A DNA stretch of 64,000 nucleotides from Azotimanducus sp965220185. GTDB taxonomy: Bacteria > Pseudomonadota > Gammaproteobacteria > Pseudomonadales > Azotimanducaceae. Numbering within the stretch: position 1 is the stretch's first letter; every line of letters starts with the position of its first letter. Under the pieces are notes generated by a model. The model did not search any database. It saw nothing but the letters and a program-made list of their open reading frames with translations, and was not told the origin of the DNA. Shown here one piece after another: positions 1 to 9,034 of the stretch. The translations under genes and the position numbers were made by a program. Where the stretch lies: the NCBI GenBank assembly GCA_965220185.1, contig OZ244807.1:2852001-2916000 (forward strand), read 5' to 3'.

Positions 1-309
1 TTCACACTATGAATGCTGACGCTGCCGAGTCCCGTTTTCCGCCAGACAAGGCCGAGTAAGCGCAGTGTGGCCTGCCCCACATTCATGCAGGAGCATGAAT
101 GCACGGCGTAGCCGCCCTTGAGGGGTGGGTACATGGATGTACCCACTGTCATAAGCGCACGAGAACGCAGGCTGGCGGAAAACGGGGCTGGCCCGAAGGG
201 TTGTCGCATGGGCAAGAGCCGAAGCGACCGATTTGGCGCATGCGATTCGGCTTTTTCGGCTCTTGCACAGGGGACAACAGCGCCAGCGGGCATAGTGTGA
301 ACACGCCCT
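1..309. repeat. Palindromic MITE-like element, left end outside the window
   Basis: Bases 1-11 (TTCACACTATG) are the exact inverse of 290-300, and CCCGTTTTCCGCCAG at 31-45 is the exact inverse of 172-186. Inside are three perfect-stem hairpins at 81-100, 125-146 and 213-265. The right end continues as CACGCCCTA to 309, so the terminal repeat probably starts GGGCGTGTTCACACTATG, with its outer part lying before base 1. I see no credible gene here: the two small ORFs cross the hairpins. The layout fits a non-autonomous inverted-repeat element. The parent transposon family is not identified. Confidence 0.6.
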
Positions 310-330
310 AGACGGACTTGATCAAGAACC

Positions 331-1170
331 ATGTCTGTCGCGGTAGATACAAATCACCTCATTAAGCCAACTCAACGCAAACTGATTGCTACTTGGCGAG
401 AGTCTTCTTTAAGTCACGCCACAATCCTGCCCGTTGTGGCTAACGAACTCACGCACAATAACTACGAAGATGACCTGAATAGCGCAATAGCCCGCATACA
501 GCAAAGGTGTCGCCCAATGACAGCGCGGAGCGATTTGCGGCTCGCTTTTACTGCTCGCTGCGACCAATGGTGGCTACAGCAATTCAACAATCCGCAAAGC
601 ATATATCAAGTCCGAAAAATGACACCCGACGAATATGCCACATCATTCGAACTCTTGGAAGTGCTCCCGCTTGAAGCATTTCCGAAGCGGCGGCGAGAAG
701 ATATGCTGATTGATTCAGACGCAAATATCGTGAGCCAAGCCATTTCAACTGAGCAGCATCTACTTGTGACATCCGACACGAACACAATCAAGATACATAT
801 TCTCAATGATTGGATTGTTCAGCACGGCCATACATATGGCATCAGACCAGAAGAAACAATCTTTGAACACGACCTCGTCTTTGAGAAGCTCTTTGAAGAA
901 AATCCAAAAGAACTACTCGCCATTGCCATCGCAGCATCATGGCCGCTTGAAGCAGACGCTTCGAACAACGCCATCATCAGCAACTTTGAAGGCCATCTCC
1001 TAGCGATGAAGGGCGCACTCCTGCCAAGAACAGCGGACCTTTTAAGAGAAGAATGGGACAAGCGGAAAGACGAATCCGGGATTCTTAAATTTGTGGAGGC
1101 GAATTACCTGCCACGCCAAACGCGTGCTGCGGAATTGACACACCCGGCAATTACGGAAGAGGCAAGCTGA
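331..1170 (+). CDS. PIN-like nuclease-fold protein, copy 1 of 3
   Basis: A 279 aa protein with a PIN-like layout: N-terminal AVDTN (first acidic residue), ANEL at about residue 37 (second acid), and a C-terminal block near residues 130-150 reading DANIVSQA then LLVTSDTNTIKI. The same DTN ... E ... D-x-IV-x-x-A ... LL-x-S pattern occurs in the proteins at 15582-16496 and 27857-28564, so I treat the three as one divergent family. The acids are about 90 residues further apart than in short VapC toxins. PIN domains are metal-dependent RNases, often toxins, but the activity here is inferred. No partner gene lies upstream, where the palindromic element sits. The stop codon abuts an IS3-like inverted repeat. 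Confidence 0.6.
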   Translation: MSVAVDTNHLIKPTQRKLIATWRESSLSHATILPVVANELTHNNYEDDLNSAIARIQQRCRPMTARSDLRLAFTARCDQWWLQQFNNPQSIYQVRKMTPDEYATSFELLEVLPLEAFPKRRREDMLIDSDANIVSQAISTEQHLLVTSDTNTIKIHILNDWIVQHGHTYGIRPEETIFEHDLVFEKLFEENPKELLAIAIAASWPLEADASNNAIISNFEGHLLAMKGALLPRTADLLREEWDKRKDESGILKFVEANYLPRQTRAAELTHPAITEEAS

Positions 1171-1304
1171 GGTGCTCCCCAATTTTCGGACATCTTGCTA
1201 AGCTGTGCTCAAAGCCGAGGACGCGCCCGAGCTGCCTGTCCCGATCATCTCGGGGCACCGACCGGAGCGCACCTTATTTTCCGCCCTCGAACTGTCCAAA
1301 GAAT
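1171..1304. mobile_element. Left part of an IS3-like MITE, split by the composite transposon
   Basis: Begins GGTGCTCCCCAATTTTCGGA right after the PIN-like gene and closely matches the intact MITE at 10440-10586. It runs to CTGTCCAAAGAAT, where the transposon at 1305 starts. The missing end (CAAAGAAT then GGGGAGCACCT) is found at 9142-9160, on the other side of the transposon. Ends of TGAGGTGC-type with an inner GGACA resemble IS2-group IS3 elements; that family name is a guess from memory of such ends. Confidence 0.65.
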
Positions 1305-1355
1305 GGGATTTATATACATGACTCCCCCGCTCCAAACATCAAGTAAAATAACAAC

Positions 1356-2594
1356 ATGGAATACGCCCATCGCACAACCCGCTACCGCCTGCTTCCGCGC
1401 ACCCGGGCGAAGCATCAACTGTTGTGGCAGGTGACCGGCGCATGTGTCTATGTGTGGAATCAGATGCTCGAACGGAACGAAGAGGAATATGCGTGGCATG
1501 AACGAATTCCGTGGGTGCTTCCGAAGCCATCAACTCGGTTTGAATCAACCGCAAAGGTCTTCACACAACTTCGAGCGAAGACAGACTGGCTGCAGGCACT
1601 GCCGTTCGGCGCTGTTCGGCATACGCTTAAGGACCAAGCCCTCGCGTGGGAGAGGTACTTCAAGCACCAAGCTGGTCGTCCGAAGTACAAGTCAAAGTAT
1701 CGAACACGGACGGTGACGTTTCCCGAACCGGGTCATTTCAAACTTGCCGGGCAGCACATCCGATTGCAGAAACTTGGCTGGTTCCGTCTCGCCCGCAAAG
1801 GCGAAGACCCGTATCGTGACCACGAGGCGCGGGCAGTGACCATCAAACGTGAACGCGGGAAGTGGTATGCGACGGTGCGGTATCGAGTCCCTGCGTGCGA
1901 AGTCGAGCGTATTGACGATGGTCACGCTGTCGGTGTCGATATGAACGTGGCACAGGTCGCGACAAGCGACGGCGAGATCATGAGGTTGGACAGTGAGCGT
2001 CTTAAACGACTTGAATGTCGGAAGCGTCGGTACCAGCGCCGCATGGAACGACAAGTGATCGGATCGAACCGACGGAACGTCACAAAGCAACGTCTGTCGA
2101 AGGTGTGCCGGAACATCCGTTGCCACCGGGACAACTGGCAGCATCATGCGTCAAAACAGATCGCCGAGAAAGCCGGTACTTTGGTTGTCGAGAAGCTCAA
2201 TACCAAAGGCATGACGGCTTCGGCGAACGGGACAACAGAGAATCCCGGCAAGCACGTCAGGCAGAAGGCAGGCTTGAACAAAGCCATCCTCAACACCGGA
2301 TGGGGCGGCTTGAAACAGAAGCTATCGTACAAGGCGGCAACCCTACTTGAAGTGAACCCCCACTACACGTCTCAGACGTGTTCACGATGCGGGTTCACCG
2401 ACAAAGCAAACAGACCCACCCAAGCGAAGTTCAAGTGCTTGGCATGTGGGCGCACCGACAACGCAGACATCAATGCTGCGTTGAATATTTTGGCCTCCGG
2501 GATTGGGGCAACCGGACGTGGAGGCGGCGACGTTGGTCGGCCTGTGAAACGTCAAAAAGTAGCAAGACACCACTTGGTGGAGTCATGTATATAA
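1356..2594 (+). CDS. tnpB: TnpB RNA-guided nuclease, copy 1
   Basis: A 412 aa OrfB/TnpB protein. RuvC-like residues are present: D in GVDMNVAQVATSDG (about residue 194), E in VVEKLNTKGM (about 276), and D in NADINAALNIL after the zinc ribbon CSRCG-x16-CLACG (about 347-370). All acids are intact, so the nuclease may be active. TnpB proteins cut DNA guided by an omega RNA from the element's right end. No tnpA transposase gene is present. The start ATG lies 51 bp inside the left inverted end and is conserved in copy 2 (41912-43081). The last about 35 codons overlap the structured right end, as is usual for TnpB genes. Confidence 0.9.
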   Translation: MEYAHRTTRYRLLPRTRAKHQLLWQVTGACVYVWNQMLERNEEEYAWHERIPWVLPKPSTRFESTAKVFTQLRAKTDWLQALPFGAVRHTLKDQALAWERYFKHQAGRPKYKSKYRTRTVTFPEPGHFKLAGQHIRLQKLGWFRLARKGEDPYRDHEARAVTIKRERGKWYATVRYRVPACEVERIDDGHAVGVDMNVAQVATSDGEIMRLDSERLKRLECRKRRYQRRMERQVIGSNRRNVTKQRLSKVCRNIRCHRDNWQHHASKQIAEKAGTLVVEKLNTKGMTASANGTTENPGKHVRQKAGLNKAILNTGWGGLKQKLSYKAATLLEVNPHYTSQTCSRCGFTDKANRPTQAKFKCLACGRTDNADINAALNILASGIGATGRGGGDVGRPVKRQKVARHHLVESCI

Positions 2595-2599
2595 ATCCC
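2470..2599 (+). ncRNA. Candidate omega RNA scaffold and right end of tnpB copy 1
   Basis: The 3' end of tnpB and the following bases match the same position of copy 2 (43075-43195) and two tnpB-less ends at 48544-48630 and 49936-49996. Retention of this block without the gene suggests selection on the DNA end or on an RNA. It contains a short hairpin CACCACTTGGTG at 2568-2579 and ends in the terminal inverted repeat 2579-2599. By analogy with IS200/IS605 omega RNAs the guide would be the sequence 3' of 2599. This is inference; no transcript evidence is available. Confidence 0.4.
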
Positions 2600-2662
2600 T
2601 AAAATTCAACGGCTATCGCCGCCGACACCCTTGAATCTGAATTCGCCCATTTATGGAACGGG

Positions 2663-3856
2663 TTATGGCGTGCCCCACAGTGTCATATGTGGGTGTTCGG
2701 ACGGGGGTAGTGGGTTCTTTTTCGTGTCTGTCGGTGCTTGTGAACCGTGGGTGTCTTGTGTGGGCTGCGTATCATCGCTTGTGTCATGGGGTGTGTGCTC
2801 AACCGATTCGTCGAGGATTTGAACGCTCAGTCCTGCTGCTGTGGCAACACGAAGCGCTTCGTCGGCGAGGTCTTTCGCTTTCGCTGTGGACAACCCGTGT
2901 TTGAAGAGCCACCAGTCGTTCGTCACCGGTTCTATTCGCCGTTTAGTTTGTGCTGGTGTGGCGTGTTCGCCTAACAATGCGCGGTGGCCTTTGCCCAAAT
3001 ACGGTCGGGATGATGCTTGCAGAAATGTGGGTGACTGTGCGCACTGTGTGAGCATGTTCTCATCTAGTTCGCCGAGCGTGCGCAACAACACAACAACCTT
3101 TTCAAGGCTCGATTTAAACGGGAATCGGTCCCCTTCCACAACAATTGTCCCCCGCGCTCTTGGTGTTGGTGGCGTCGGTGGTTCTTCACGGACCGAAAGC
3201 GCGTGCAAGAACGCACGCGCAACTGTTCGAATGTGGTCGTTCGCATCCACATCAAGGTGCTTCGCGAGTGGACAGGCGAGTGCGTCAATCAGGTCTGCGT
3301 CGTTGGCGTGCAGCAACGCGCCCCACACGGTTTCGACAGCTTCTGTTGCGAGGTGGGTGGCGTTTTGCTGCTTATTGAGGGCGCTCACATAGTCGGCGGC
3401 GTGGCCGTGTATCACTTGTTCATGAGACAAGGTGGCATGAAGTGTTTGTGCGGCGTCTGCGATGTCGTCTTCGCCGAGTGTGATGGAGCACACTTCGCGA
3501 TGCTTCGTGTCTACAAGTTTGTGTGCCGGGAGCACGAGCTTCCACGAGATGCCGTTCGTTTGCATCGTAAGATCGACCGCATAGTGTCCCGCAAGTACAC
3601 TAAGTTCCGTGTTCGGTTCGTCTTGATTGGTCACAAGTACGAGGGCTACCAATTGGCCGTCGGGGTCTCGAAGTCCGAAGTCGGCACCGGTCAAGGTTTC
3701 ATCAACGACTCGAAAATCATCCATATGCCATCCGAGTTGGCGGAGTAGTGGGCGCACGATGCCCTGGCGTTTTGCGTCGAGCGACGGCCAATAGTCAGGT
3801 GGTTTTGACCACACCGTTTCGGTGAACCATGCTTCAAGCGCGGATATGTCAGTCAT
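2663..3856 (-). CDS. HsdR_N-like accessory protein of the R-M system
   Basis: About 397 aa from ATG at 3856, which overlaps the upstream stop as ATGA; a longer reading from 3937 is possible. The N-terminal 150 residues look like the type I restriction enzyme R N-terminal nuclease fold: LLRQLGW, then ADFGLRDPDGQLVALVLV near residue 60. The lysine normally following the second acid is not obvious, so catalysis is uncertain. The C-terminal part is unassigned, with a WWLFKHG motif near residue 335 and a Thr/Pro/Asp-rich tail. It is the last gene of the minus-strand operon, separated from the tnpB right end by about 60 bp. It is probably a fidelity, immunity or accessory subunit of the restriction system. 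Confidence 0.55.
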   Translation of the reverse strand: MTDISALEAWFTETVWSKPPDYWPSLDAKRQGIVRPLLRQLGWHMDDFRVVDETLTGADFGLRDPDGQLVALVLVTNQDEPNTELSVLAGHYAVDLTMQTNGISWKLVLPAHKLVDTKHREVCSITLGEDDIADAAQTLHATLSHEQVIHGHAADYVSALNKQQNATHLATEAVETVWGALLHANDADLIDALACPLAKHLDVDANDHIRTVARAFLHALSVREEPPTPPTPRARGTIVVEGDRFPFKSSLEKVVVLLRTLGELDENMLTQCAQSPTFLQASSRPYLGKGHRALLGEHATPAQTKRRIEPVTNDWWLFKHGLSTAKAKDLADEALRVATAAGLSVQILDESVEHTPHDTSDDTQPTQDTHGSQAPTDTKKNPLPPSEHPHMTLWGTP

Positions 3857-4473
3857 TGGTTCCCCCCTTTGATCGGCCGTCTTGAAATCGTCGGTTCCAT
3901 TGCCAGCATGTCTCGAATAGATTGTGCGCGTGCCCATGGCACATCGATGGCGCGTGCTGCCGCACGGTCGATTTTCTCTCGTGCGGGGTCTTCGTGCGTC
4001 CGTGCTAGTGGGAGCAGGGGCGTGAGCTTGACTTCTTCGAAGGTGTCAATCAAGGGCTTCATGTCGCATTGAGTGGGGTCTGGGAGTAGCACTTGTCGGA
4101 GTTGGGTGTGGGACCAGTTGGGGTTGATGAGGGTTGAGCCAGATCGTAAATTCATTAGCATCAACCACGCGAAGCAGGAATTGAGCCACGCACAAAACGC
4201 TTTCGCCTGATCTGTATCTGCGGTGATGATCGGGCAAAACGCGACACCAAGTGCGGGCGTTTTTGAAAATACAGCGGTCACGACAGGTGCGCCCGGGGTG
4301 TTGGTACGCCCCATCACCGTGGCGATCAAACAATGCCCCGCCTGAGACAGATATTTTTCAGCAAGCCGCTCTTTGCCGGGCTTGATCTCCATCTCTTGTT
4401 CGGGTTCACCCTGTAGGGTGTTCCGCAATTTTGACGATGCTGAATAAAACATCTTCATGCTACGAGTCTCCAT
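3853..4473 (-). CDS. Type ISP-like enzyme, C-terminal target-recognition part (separate ORF)
   Basis: A 206 aa ORF starting 5 bp after the end of the upstream methylase ORF. An alternative ATG at 4458 overlaps another frame's TGA. Residues about 45-125 resemble the C-terminal DNA-recognition region of single-chain N6-adenine methylases: GHCLIATVMGR, LGVAFCPII, FCAWLNSCFAWLML and LRQVLLPD. In Type ISP enzymes such as LlaGI this region is fused to the methylase. Here it is a different frame from the preceding ORF, with a stop between, so it is either a real separate subunit or the result of a further frameshift. It overlaps the downstream gene as ATGA, implying translational coupling. Confidence 0.6.
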   Translation of the reverse strand: METRSMKMFYSASSKLRNTLQGEPEQEMEIKPGKERLAEKYLSQAGHCLIATVMGRTNTPGAPVVTAVFSKTPALGVAFCPIITADTDQAKAFCAWLNSCFAWLMLMNLRSGSTLINPNWSHTQLRQVLLPDPTQCDMKPLIDTFEEVKLTPLLPLARTHEDPAREKIDRAAARAIDVPWARAQSIRDMLAMEPTISRRPIKGGNQ

Positions 4474-4477
4474 GCGT

Positions 4478-7400
4478 CTACAATTCTTCTACCTGCGGGG
4501 CCGAGCGTTTGACGAAGTTCTCGCTCACTCGTGCTGCTTTCGGTCCAATGTCTGCGAACACCCCGCCGTTGAGATTTGCGCCCATCATGTCTTTCGACCG
4601 ATGACCTTTCCGAGATTGCCTGTTTTGGGTGCGACGAGTCTGTTGTAATGTGTGTGTGGGGGGGGGGGGGGGGGGTCTCATAGCTCGAATACTGCTTTCG
4701 GTCCGCCGCTTGGCCATGTTGAGCAGAGTCCATTAACGCCGCTTCCCGAACGTTCGCCAGAGGTCGCCGAGGTTCTGCTTGACCAGCCCCCCCGATAGTC
4801 ATCAATTGGGGGAGGGTATACAACCAATCCACTGCCTCCATCAACCCTTGGTTGCGGAACGAGACACATGCCCAGTCGCCGGTTTCGATCCGCTCGCGTG
4901 GCCAGTCGAAAATCAACCCCCACTCGCCCATCTGCTGTTCGTTGATCGCGGTCAATAACGATTCAACTTCGGCTTCGTTGCGGGGGTGTCGGTCGAGATG
5001 CACGATTGAAGTAGGTGGGCACGGTTTCGTTTTATCTCGTCGTCGTGCAATCATCAAGCACTCGAACTGTTTTTCGTTTGATGTGAACCCGACTGATGAA
5101 CGACTTGCGTCTTCGGCCAAGTTCTGGTGGCATACCACCAAACGTTCAATATGGAACTCTTCCGCCAGAAATCGTCTTCCCCCCCCCCTGACGCACTGGT
5201 ACATTTGGTGATGGGAAACACCATAGCGAGTGTCGCGCCTGGCGTGTCTGAAAGAACCTTGTGCCCAATTGCCTCAAAGTAGGATCCGATAGAGCCGCTG
5301 TGGATTGATTCTGCCGCGAGATCGCCAAAGCGTTTCTTCACCGTCGCCTTCACATCAAGTTCATGCTTCTGCATCTTCTTCTTCTCATCACTCGTGTACT
5401 TGGTGCCTCGGACTGTGGCGTTGGTGAACGGTGGGTTCATAATGACCACATCAAACCCCTTTGCCGGGAACGAGACATCGGCGCCCCCGTCCACCTGGTC
5501 TCCTAATCGGCGTGTTTCGGGTGGTTCTGTGAACAGGTCGCCGGGTTCGTCGTGGACAAGCAGTTCGAGTGCGCCTGCTTTCGTATTCCCGTCGGGTTGT
5601 GTGCCGTGCGGGAGTGTGTGAAGGTTCATCCGTTGATAGTCCACGGATGTCGCACCAATCGTGAGGTTGGAGGCAGCCATTTGTATGGCTTGTGTGTTGA
5701 TATCCATGCCATGAATGCCGGTTTCCACCATGGCTTTATGGAGTGCGTGGTCGTCGAACGCATCGCCTTGTGCGAGTCGCGCACGACGTTTGATCGTGGC
5801 GAGCGAGGCCATAAGCAGTGTCCCTGTACCACACGCAGGATCGAAGACAGTCAAGCCCAAGATACGTTTCGAGTCTTTCCACATGCGGTAATTGTCAGGT
5901 GGGAGCGCAAGGCCCGCGAGAAGCAATGCGGAGGTGTTTTTGGTGTAGAAGGCGCCGTCGGATTTCGCGGTGCTGAGGATCTTGTGATACAAGGGACCCG
6001 CATAGTCGTAGCCCAACGTGCTCAAACGGTCTGCTTGTCTGACTGCTTTCCCGATAATCCCCCGAAGTGTGTCTGTGGTGCGTTCTGAACAGGCGTTCGT
6101 CAATGCGCTCACCACATGAAATGCCGGAGCGAAGACAGGGCGGTAGTCGTGTGTAAGGATATGTTTCCACGCACGTTGAAGCCCTGCTGCGGGAGACGCA
6201 TCGTTTTGGACATCAACAAGCGGTGTGAGTCCGTCGAACAGCGCCGTTTCTTTTCGCAGTCGTCGATGAAGCAAGCACGCATTCGTGAGTATCAGTGCCG
6301 CGGTTGTGCAGGCTTCGCGTTGGTCGGCTTCTGTTTGCGCGTCTGGTCGGTCGAGGGCGAGGGCAAGGGGTTCGCCGAGGTTCTCGTTGTAGAACGTTTG
6401 TCCTGCTACGCGGCATGTTTCGGCGAGGTCGTCTGCGACATCGAGGTTTGGATTCCGGAGCCCTGACATCTTCGCGAGCTTGGCGTACAAGCCAAGTGGT
6501 GCCCCAAGTGGGAGTTCGCCCTGCTTGAAATGAGGCAGTGATGTCGGGGTTGTTGGTGCGGTGTTTTTCGTGTGCTGCTTATCAGGGTCTACCACCATGA
6601 CCCGCTTTTCGAGTTCGGTGTAGATGCGGGGGTCATGTGACCGGAGTGCGCGAAGCACTTTGCCGATGGTTGCAAATGCGGTCGGTGATTCGTCAAGGGT
6701 TTGTTCGACAGATGCGCCTTCGTTGAGCACGACTGGAACGATGATATAGCCGAACGTTTTACCTTCGGCTTTGCGCATGACACGGCCAACGGCTTGCACA
6801 ATATCCACTTCGGAATCACGCGGATCAAAGAACGCAACGGCTTCAAGGTTGGGCACATCGACCCCTTCTGTGAAGAGTTTGCAGTTGGAGATCATTCGAG
6901 GGGTGGTTTTGTCGGCTTCACGGAGCAGTTTGAGTTGGTGTTGGCGCTGAAACGCCGAATCACTGCCGTCAACGTGCGCCGTTTCAAGTGTCAACGCCTT
7001 GTTGTCTTTGAAGCCTTGCGTAGTGAGTTGTCGTGACACCCCGCCTTTCATGGCGGCGTCTTGCATGACCTGATTCGCAAACCACTTGGAGCGTTCAATT
7101 GAAGAGGCGAACACAAGGGTGCGAGAGAGCACACCGACGCCCTTGCCGTCTTCGTGGTGCCCGTGTGTACCACCCGACACGGCCATGAGTACCCCTTGAC
7201 CCCGTGAGAGGTCCCCGTCTCGTTTCTCGTTGAGCCGTTTCTTCAGGTCCTCGCCGACCCATTTTCGGTTTACGCCGAGCAGAATGACCCGGTATTCAGA
7301 GAGCATGTCTGCCTTCACCGCCGCCTCGAAGTCAAGCTGGTGCAAGACGTGTCCGTAGGTGTCAGTGCGTTCCATATCGAACACATCGGCACCTTCACGT

Positions 7401-8521
7401 TCCATTCGTGATTTTGACCCCGCTCGATAGATTCGAGGTGTTGCGGTCATATACAGCCGCTTGTGGGCGTTCAACTTATCGTGAAACGCTTGGAAATCGA
7501 CGGATGTGTTCTTGTCTTCGTGCCGATAGCCGGTGGTGCGGTGTGCTTCGTCGGCAATCGCCAAATCAAAATAGAGATTGGTCCCTTCTTGTGCCGCGAG
7601 TACCTTGTTCAGCGATTGATAGGTGGCGAAGACGACCGTGGTCTTGTCTGAACGAAGCCTCTCTTGAATTTTGATGGGATCTGTGGTGACAGGCGCGACC
7701 ATGTCGGAGACACGTAGGTCTTCTTCGTGCCGACCGCCTGCGCTGGCGTCTGAACAGACGACCAATGCTGACAGCGGTCGGGTGGAATGACGGAGCCACT
7801 CGGACCGAGATTGGTTCACTAAGGCGATTGATGGTGCCGCGAACAAGATCGTTCCCCCGTCAGGGACTGTGTGTTCGGCGATACGCAATGACACGAAGGT
7901 TTTTCCTGTGCCGCACGCCATGATCATCATCCCTCGGTCTGCGTGTTTCAGTCCCTTTGTGACGGCATCAATGGCATCCGCTTGGAGTGCCCACGGTGCT
8001 CGAACAGGTCGCTCAACTTCTTCTTCGCCGACCTCAAGATAGGAATACGCATCAAAGGCTTTGATGGCGACTTGCGGTGATTGGTCTTGACAGGCGATTC
8101 GTGCGGTGCGGTTGATCTCACAGGTCAGCACAAGCCACCGTTTCTCGAACACAGGTGTGTCCGTGCCCGGTATGCGCCTCTGTGATTCTGTAAGGAACGA
8201 GTTGATCTCGCTTTTAGAAAGGGCGTGCTTGCTGTCATAGCATTTGCATTGCACGGCGACCAACTCGCCATCAAGTGTTTTGACTACAAGATCGATTCCG
8301 AGGTCGCGGGCATTCCGGTTTGTCAATCGTTCTCGGTCTGGCCACTCGCTCCATCGCCACACCTGTTCTGCGCGATATTCCGTATCGGGGTGCCGAAGCA
8401 TCCGCATAACAAGGTTTTCAAACCATCGTCCTAATTCGGAATTGTCGCGTGCTTCCAATCGGATACGTTCGAGTTCGGACTTGAAGCTCTTATCGGCGTG
8501 AAGTGTGAGTAACCCTTGCAT
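4478..8521 (-). CDS. Type ISP-like nuclease-helicase-N6-methylase, frame broken at two homopolymers
   Basis: Reads without interruption from 8521 to a C10 run at 5179-5188. Domains in order: Mrr-like nuclease (LGIDLV ... LVAVQCKCY, about residues 75-95), SF2 helicase (ACGTGKT about 205, ADEAH about 315), and methylase (FDPACGTGTLL about 885, MNPPF about 1025). In the given sequence this frame stops at 5054. Homologous-looking sequence continues in a second frame (FLAEEFHIERLVV ... GEWGLIFDW) to a G18 run at 4658-4675, then in a third (ANLNGGVFADIGPKAARVS) to the stop at 4478. Arithmetic on the frames shows that a first run of 8 or 11 bases and a second of 17 or 20 would join all parts into about 1350 aa. 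This is either a phase-variable gene or homopolymer assembly error. Confidence 0.75.
4658..4675. repeat. G18 homopolymer in the R-M gene, preceded by GT repeats
   Basis: Eighteen consecutive G on the plus strand (C on the coding strand), next to a GTGTGTGT run at 4650-4657. It lies inside the methylase coding region and encodes a proline run. Each one-base change shifts the frame. At 18 the second and third coding segments are out of frame; 17 or 20 would join them. Such tracts are typical contingency loci, and equally typical sites of sequencing error. Confidence 0.9.
5179..5188. repeat. C10 homopolymer in the R-M gene
   Basis: Ten consecutive C on the plus strand (G on the coding strand) after codons for KCTSAS, about 85 residues past the NPPF motif. 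At length 10 the long nuclease-helicase-methylase frame terminates at 5054. At 8 or 11 it continues into the downstream methylase segment starting RRFLAEEFHIER. Confidence 0.9.
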
Positions 8522-8545
8522 AGCTACATGCCTCTGTACAACGCC

Positions 8546-8749
8546 CTACTGCCCAAGCAGCAGAAGCAGCAGTGCGATGCCACCTCCCACGGCACAAAAC
8601 CGCATGTGCAGCCAAAAGATTTCTGTCTCAATTCGTTTGTCCACTGGTGTCTCTTGGTGCTGTGTGTGATTGGGCGCTGCATCCGGGGATGCGGTGGGGT
8701 GTTCCTTTCCGTGACTTGCTGCGGCGGCTATGCAGAACATGCCTGTCAC
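8546..8749 (-). CDS. Small protein with C-terminal membrane anchor, R-M operon
   Basis: About 67 aa from a GTG at 8749 that overlaps the upstream stop as GTGA. A longer reading from 8803 is possible but would overlap the upstream gene by 58 bp. It has a polar Pro/His-rich middle (HGKEHPTASPDAAP) and a C-terminal hydrophobic segment ending GGGIALLLLLLGQ, which looks like a tail anchor. It ends 24 bp before the large R-M gene and is probably in its operon. I do not recognise a family. Confidence 0.5.
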   Translation of the reverse strand: MTGMFCIAAAASHGKEHPTASPDAAPNHTQHQETPVDKRIETEIFWLHMRFCAVGGGIALLLLLLGQ

Positions 8750-9021
8750 GAAAGCCACGCTTTCACGAAAGTAACAAGGCACACAGCCAACACCACAACC
8801 CACCCCACCGCTTCATCGCGAGGAAACCCTGCCACGTTCGTGTGTTGCCCGTTCCTTCGTTTCCGTTTGACATGGACACGTCGTGTATCGCCGGCGTCAA
8901 GTGTTTCACGCAACGATTGCGCGACGTTCAGCGCCTCGGCACGTGTGTCGTGCTCGCTGTATTCATTCGCGACAAGTCGGTTGATGCGTTGATCAATGAG
9001 GACGCAATAGCGCATGGTCAA
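8746..9021 (-). CDS. Small protein with C-terminal membrane segment, first gene of the R-M operon
   Basis: A 91 aa protein starting MTMRYCVLIDQRINRLVANE. The N-terminal part is mixed and soluble; a basic stretch HVKRKRRNGQH precedes a C-terminal hydrophobic segment (AVGWVVVLAVCLVTFVKAWLS). It begins just inside the tnpB fragment of the right transposon end, so transcription must start in or near that end. It overlaps the next gene, which also has a C-terminal anchor. The pairing of two small membrane proteins with a Type ISP enzyme is unusual in my knowledge. Function unknown. Confidence 0.5.
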   Translation of the reverse strand: MTMRYCVLIDQRINRLVANEYSEHDTRAEALNVAQSLRETLDAGDTRRVHVKRKRRNGQHTNVAGFPRDEAVGWVVVLAVCLVTFVKAWLS

Positions 9022-9034
9022 TCGGTCGGTCGTG

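Noticed and set aside
118..300. 60-70 aa ORFs in the first 300 bp as an antitoxin for the PIN-like gene
   Set aside because: They cross three perfect-stem hairpins of a palindromic element and have no protein-like features.
1305..2599. Calling the tnpB units ordinary IS200/IS605 (IS1341-type) elements
   Set aside because: Terminal inverted repeats and exact 8 bp direct repeats at three loci do not fit that mechanism. Only the tnpB gene itself is of that family.
4658..5188. Treating the R-M gene simply as a dead pseudogene
   Set aside because: Both breaks fall exactly in long homopolymers and the flanking frames are otherwise open, so phase variation or assembly error is more likely than decay.
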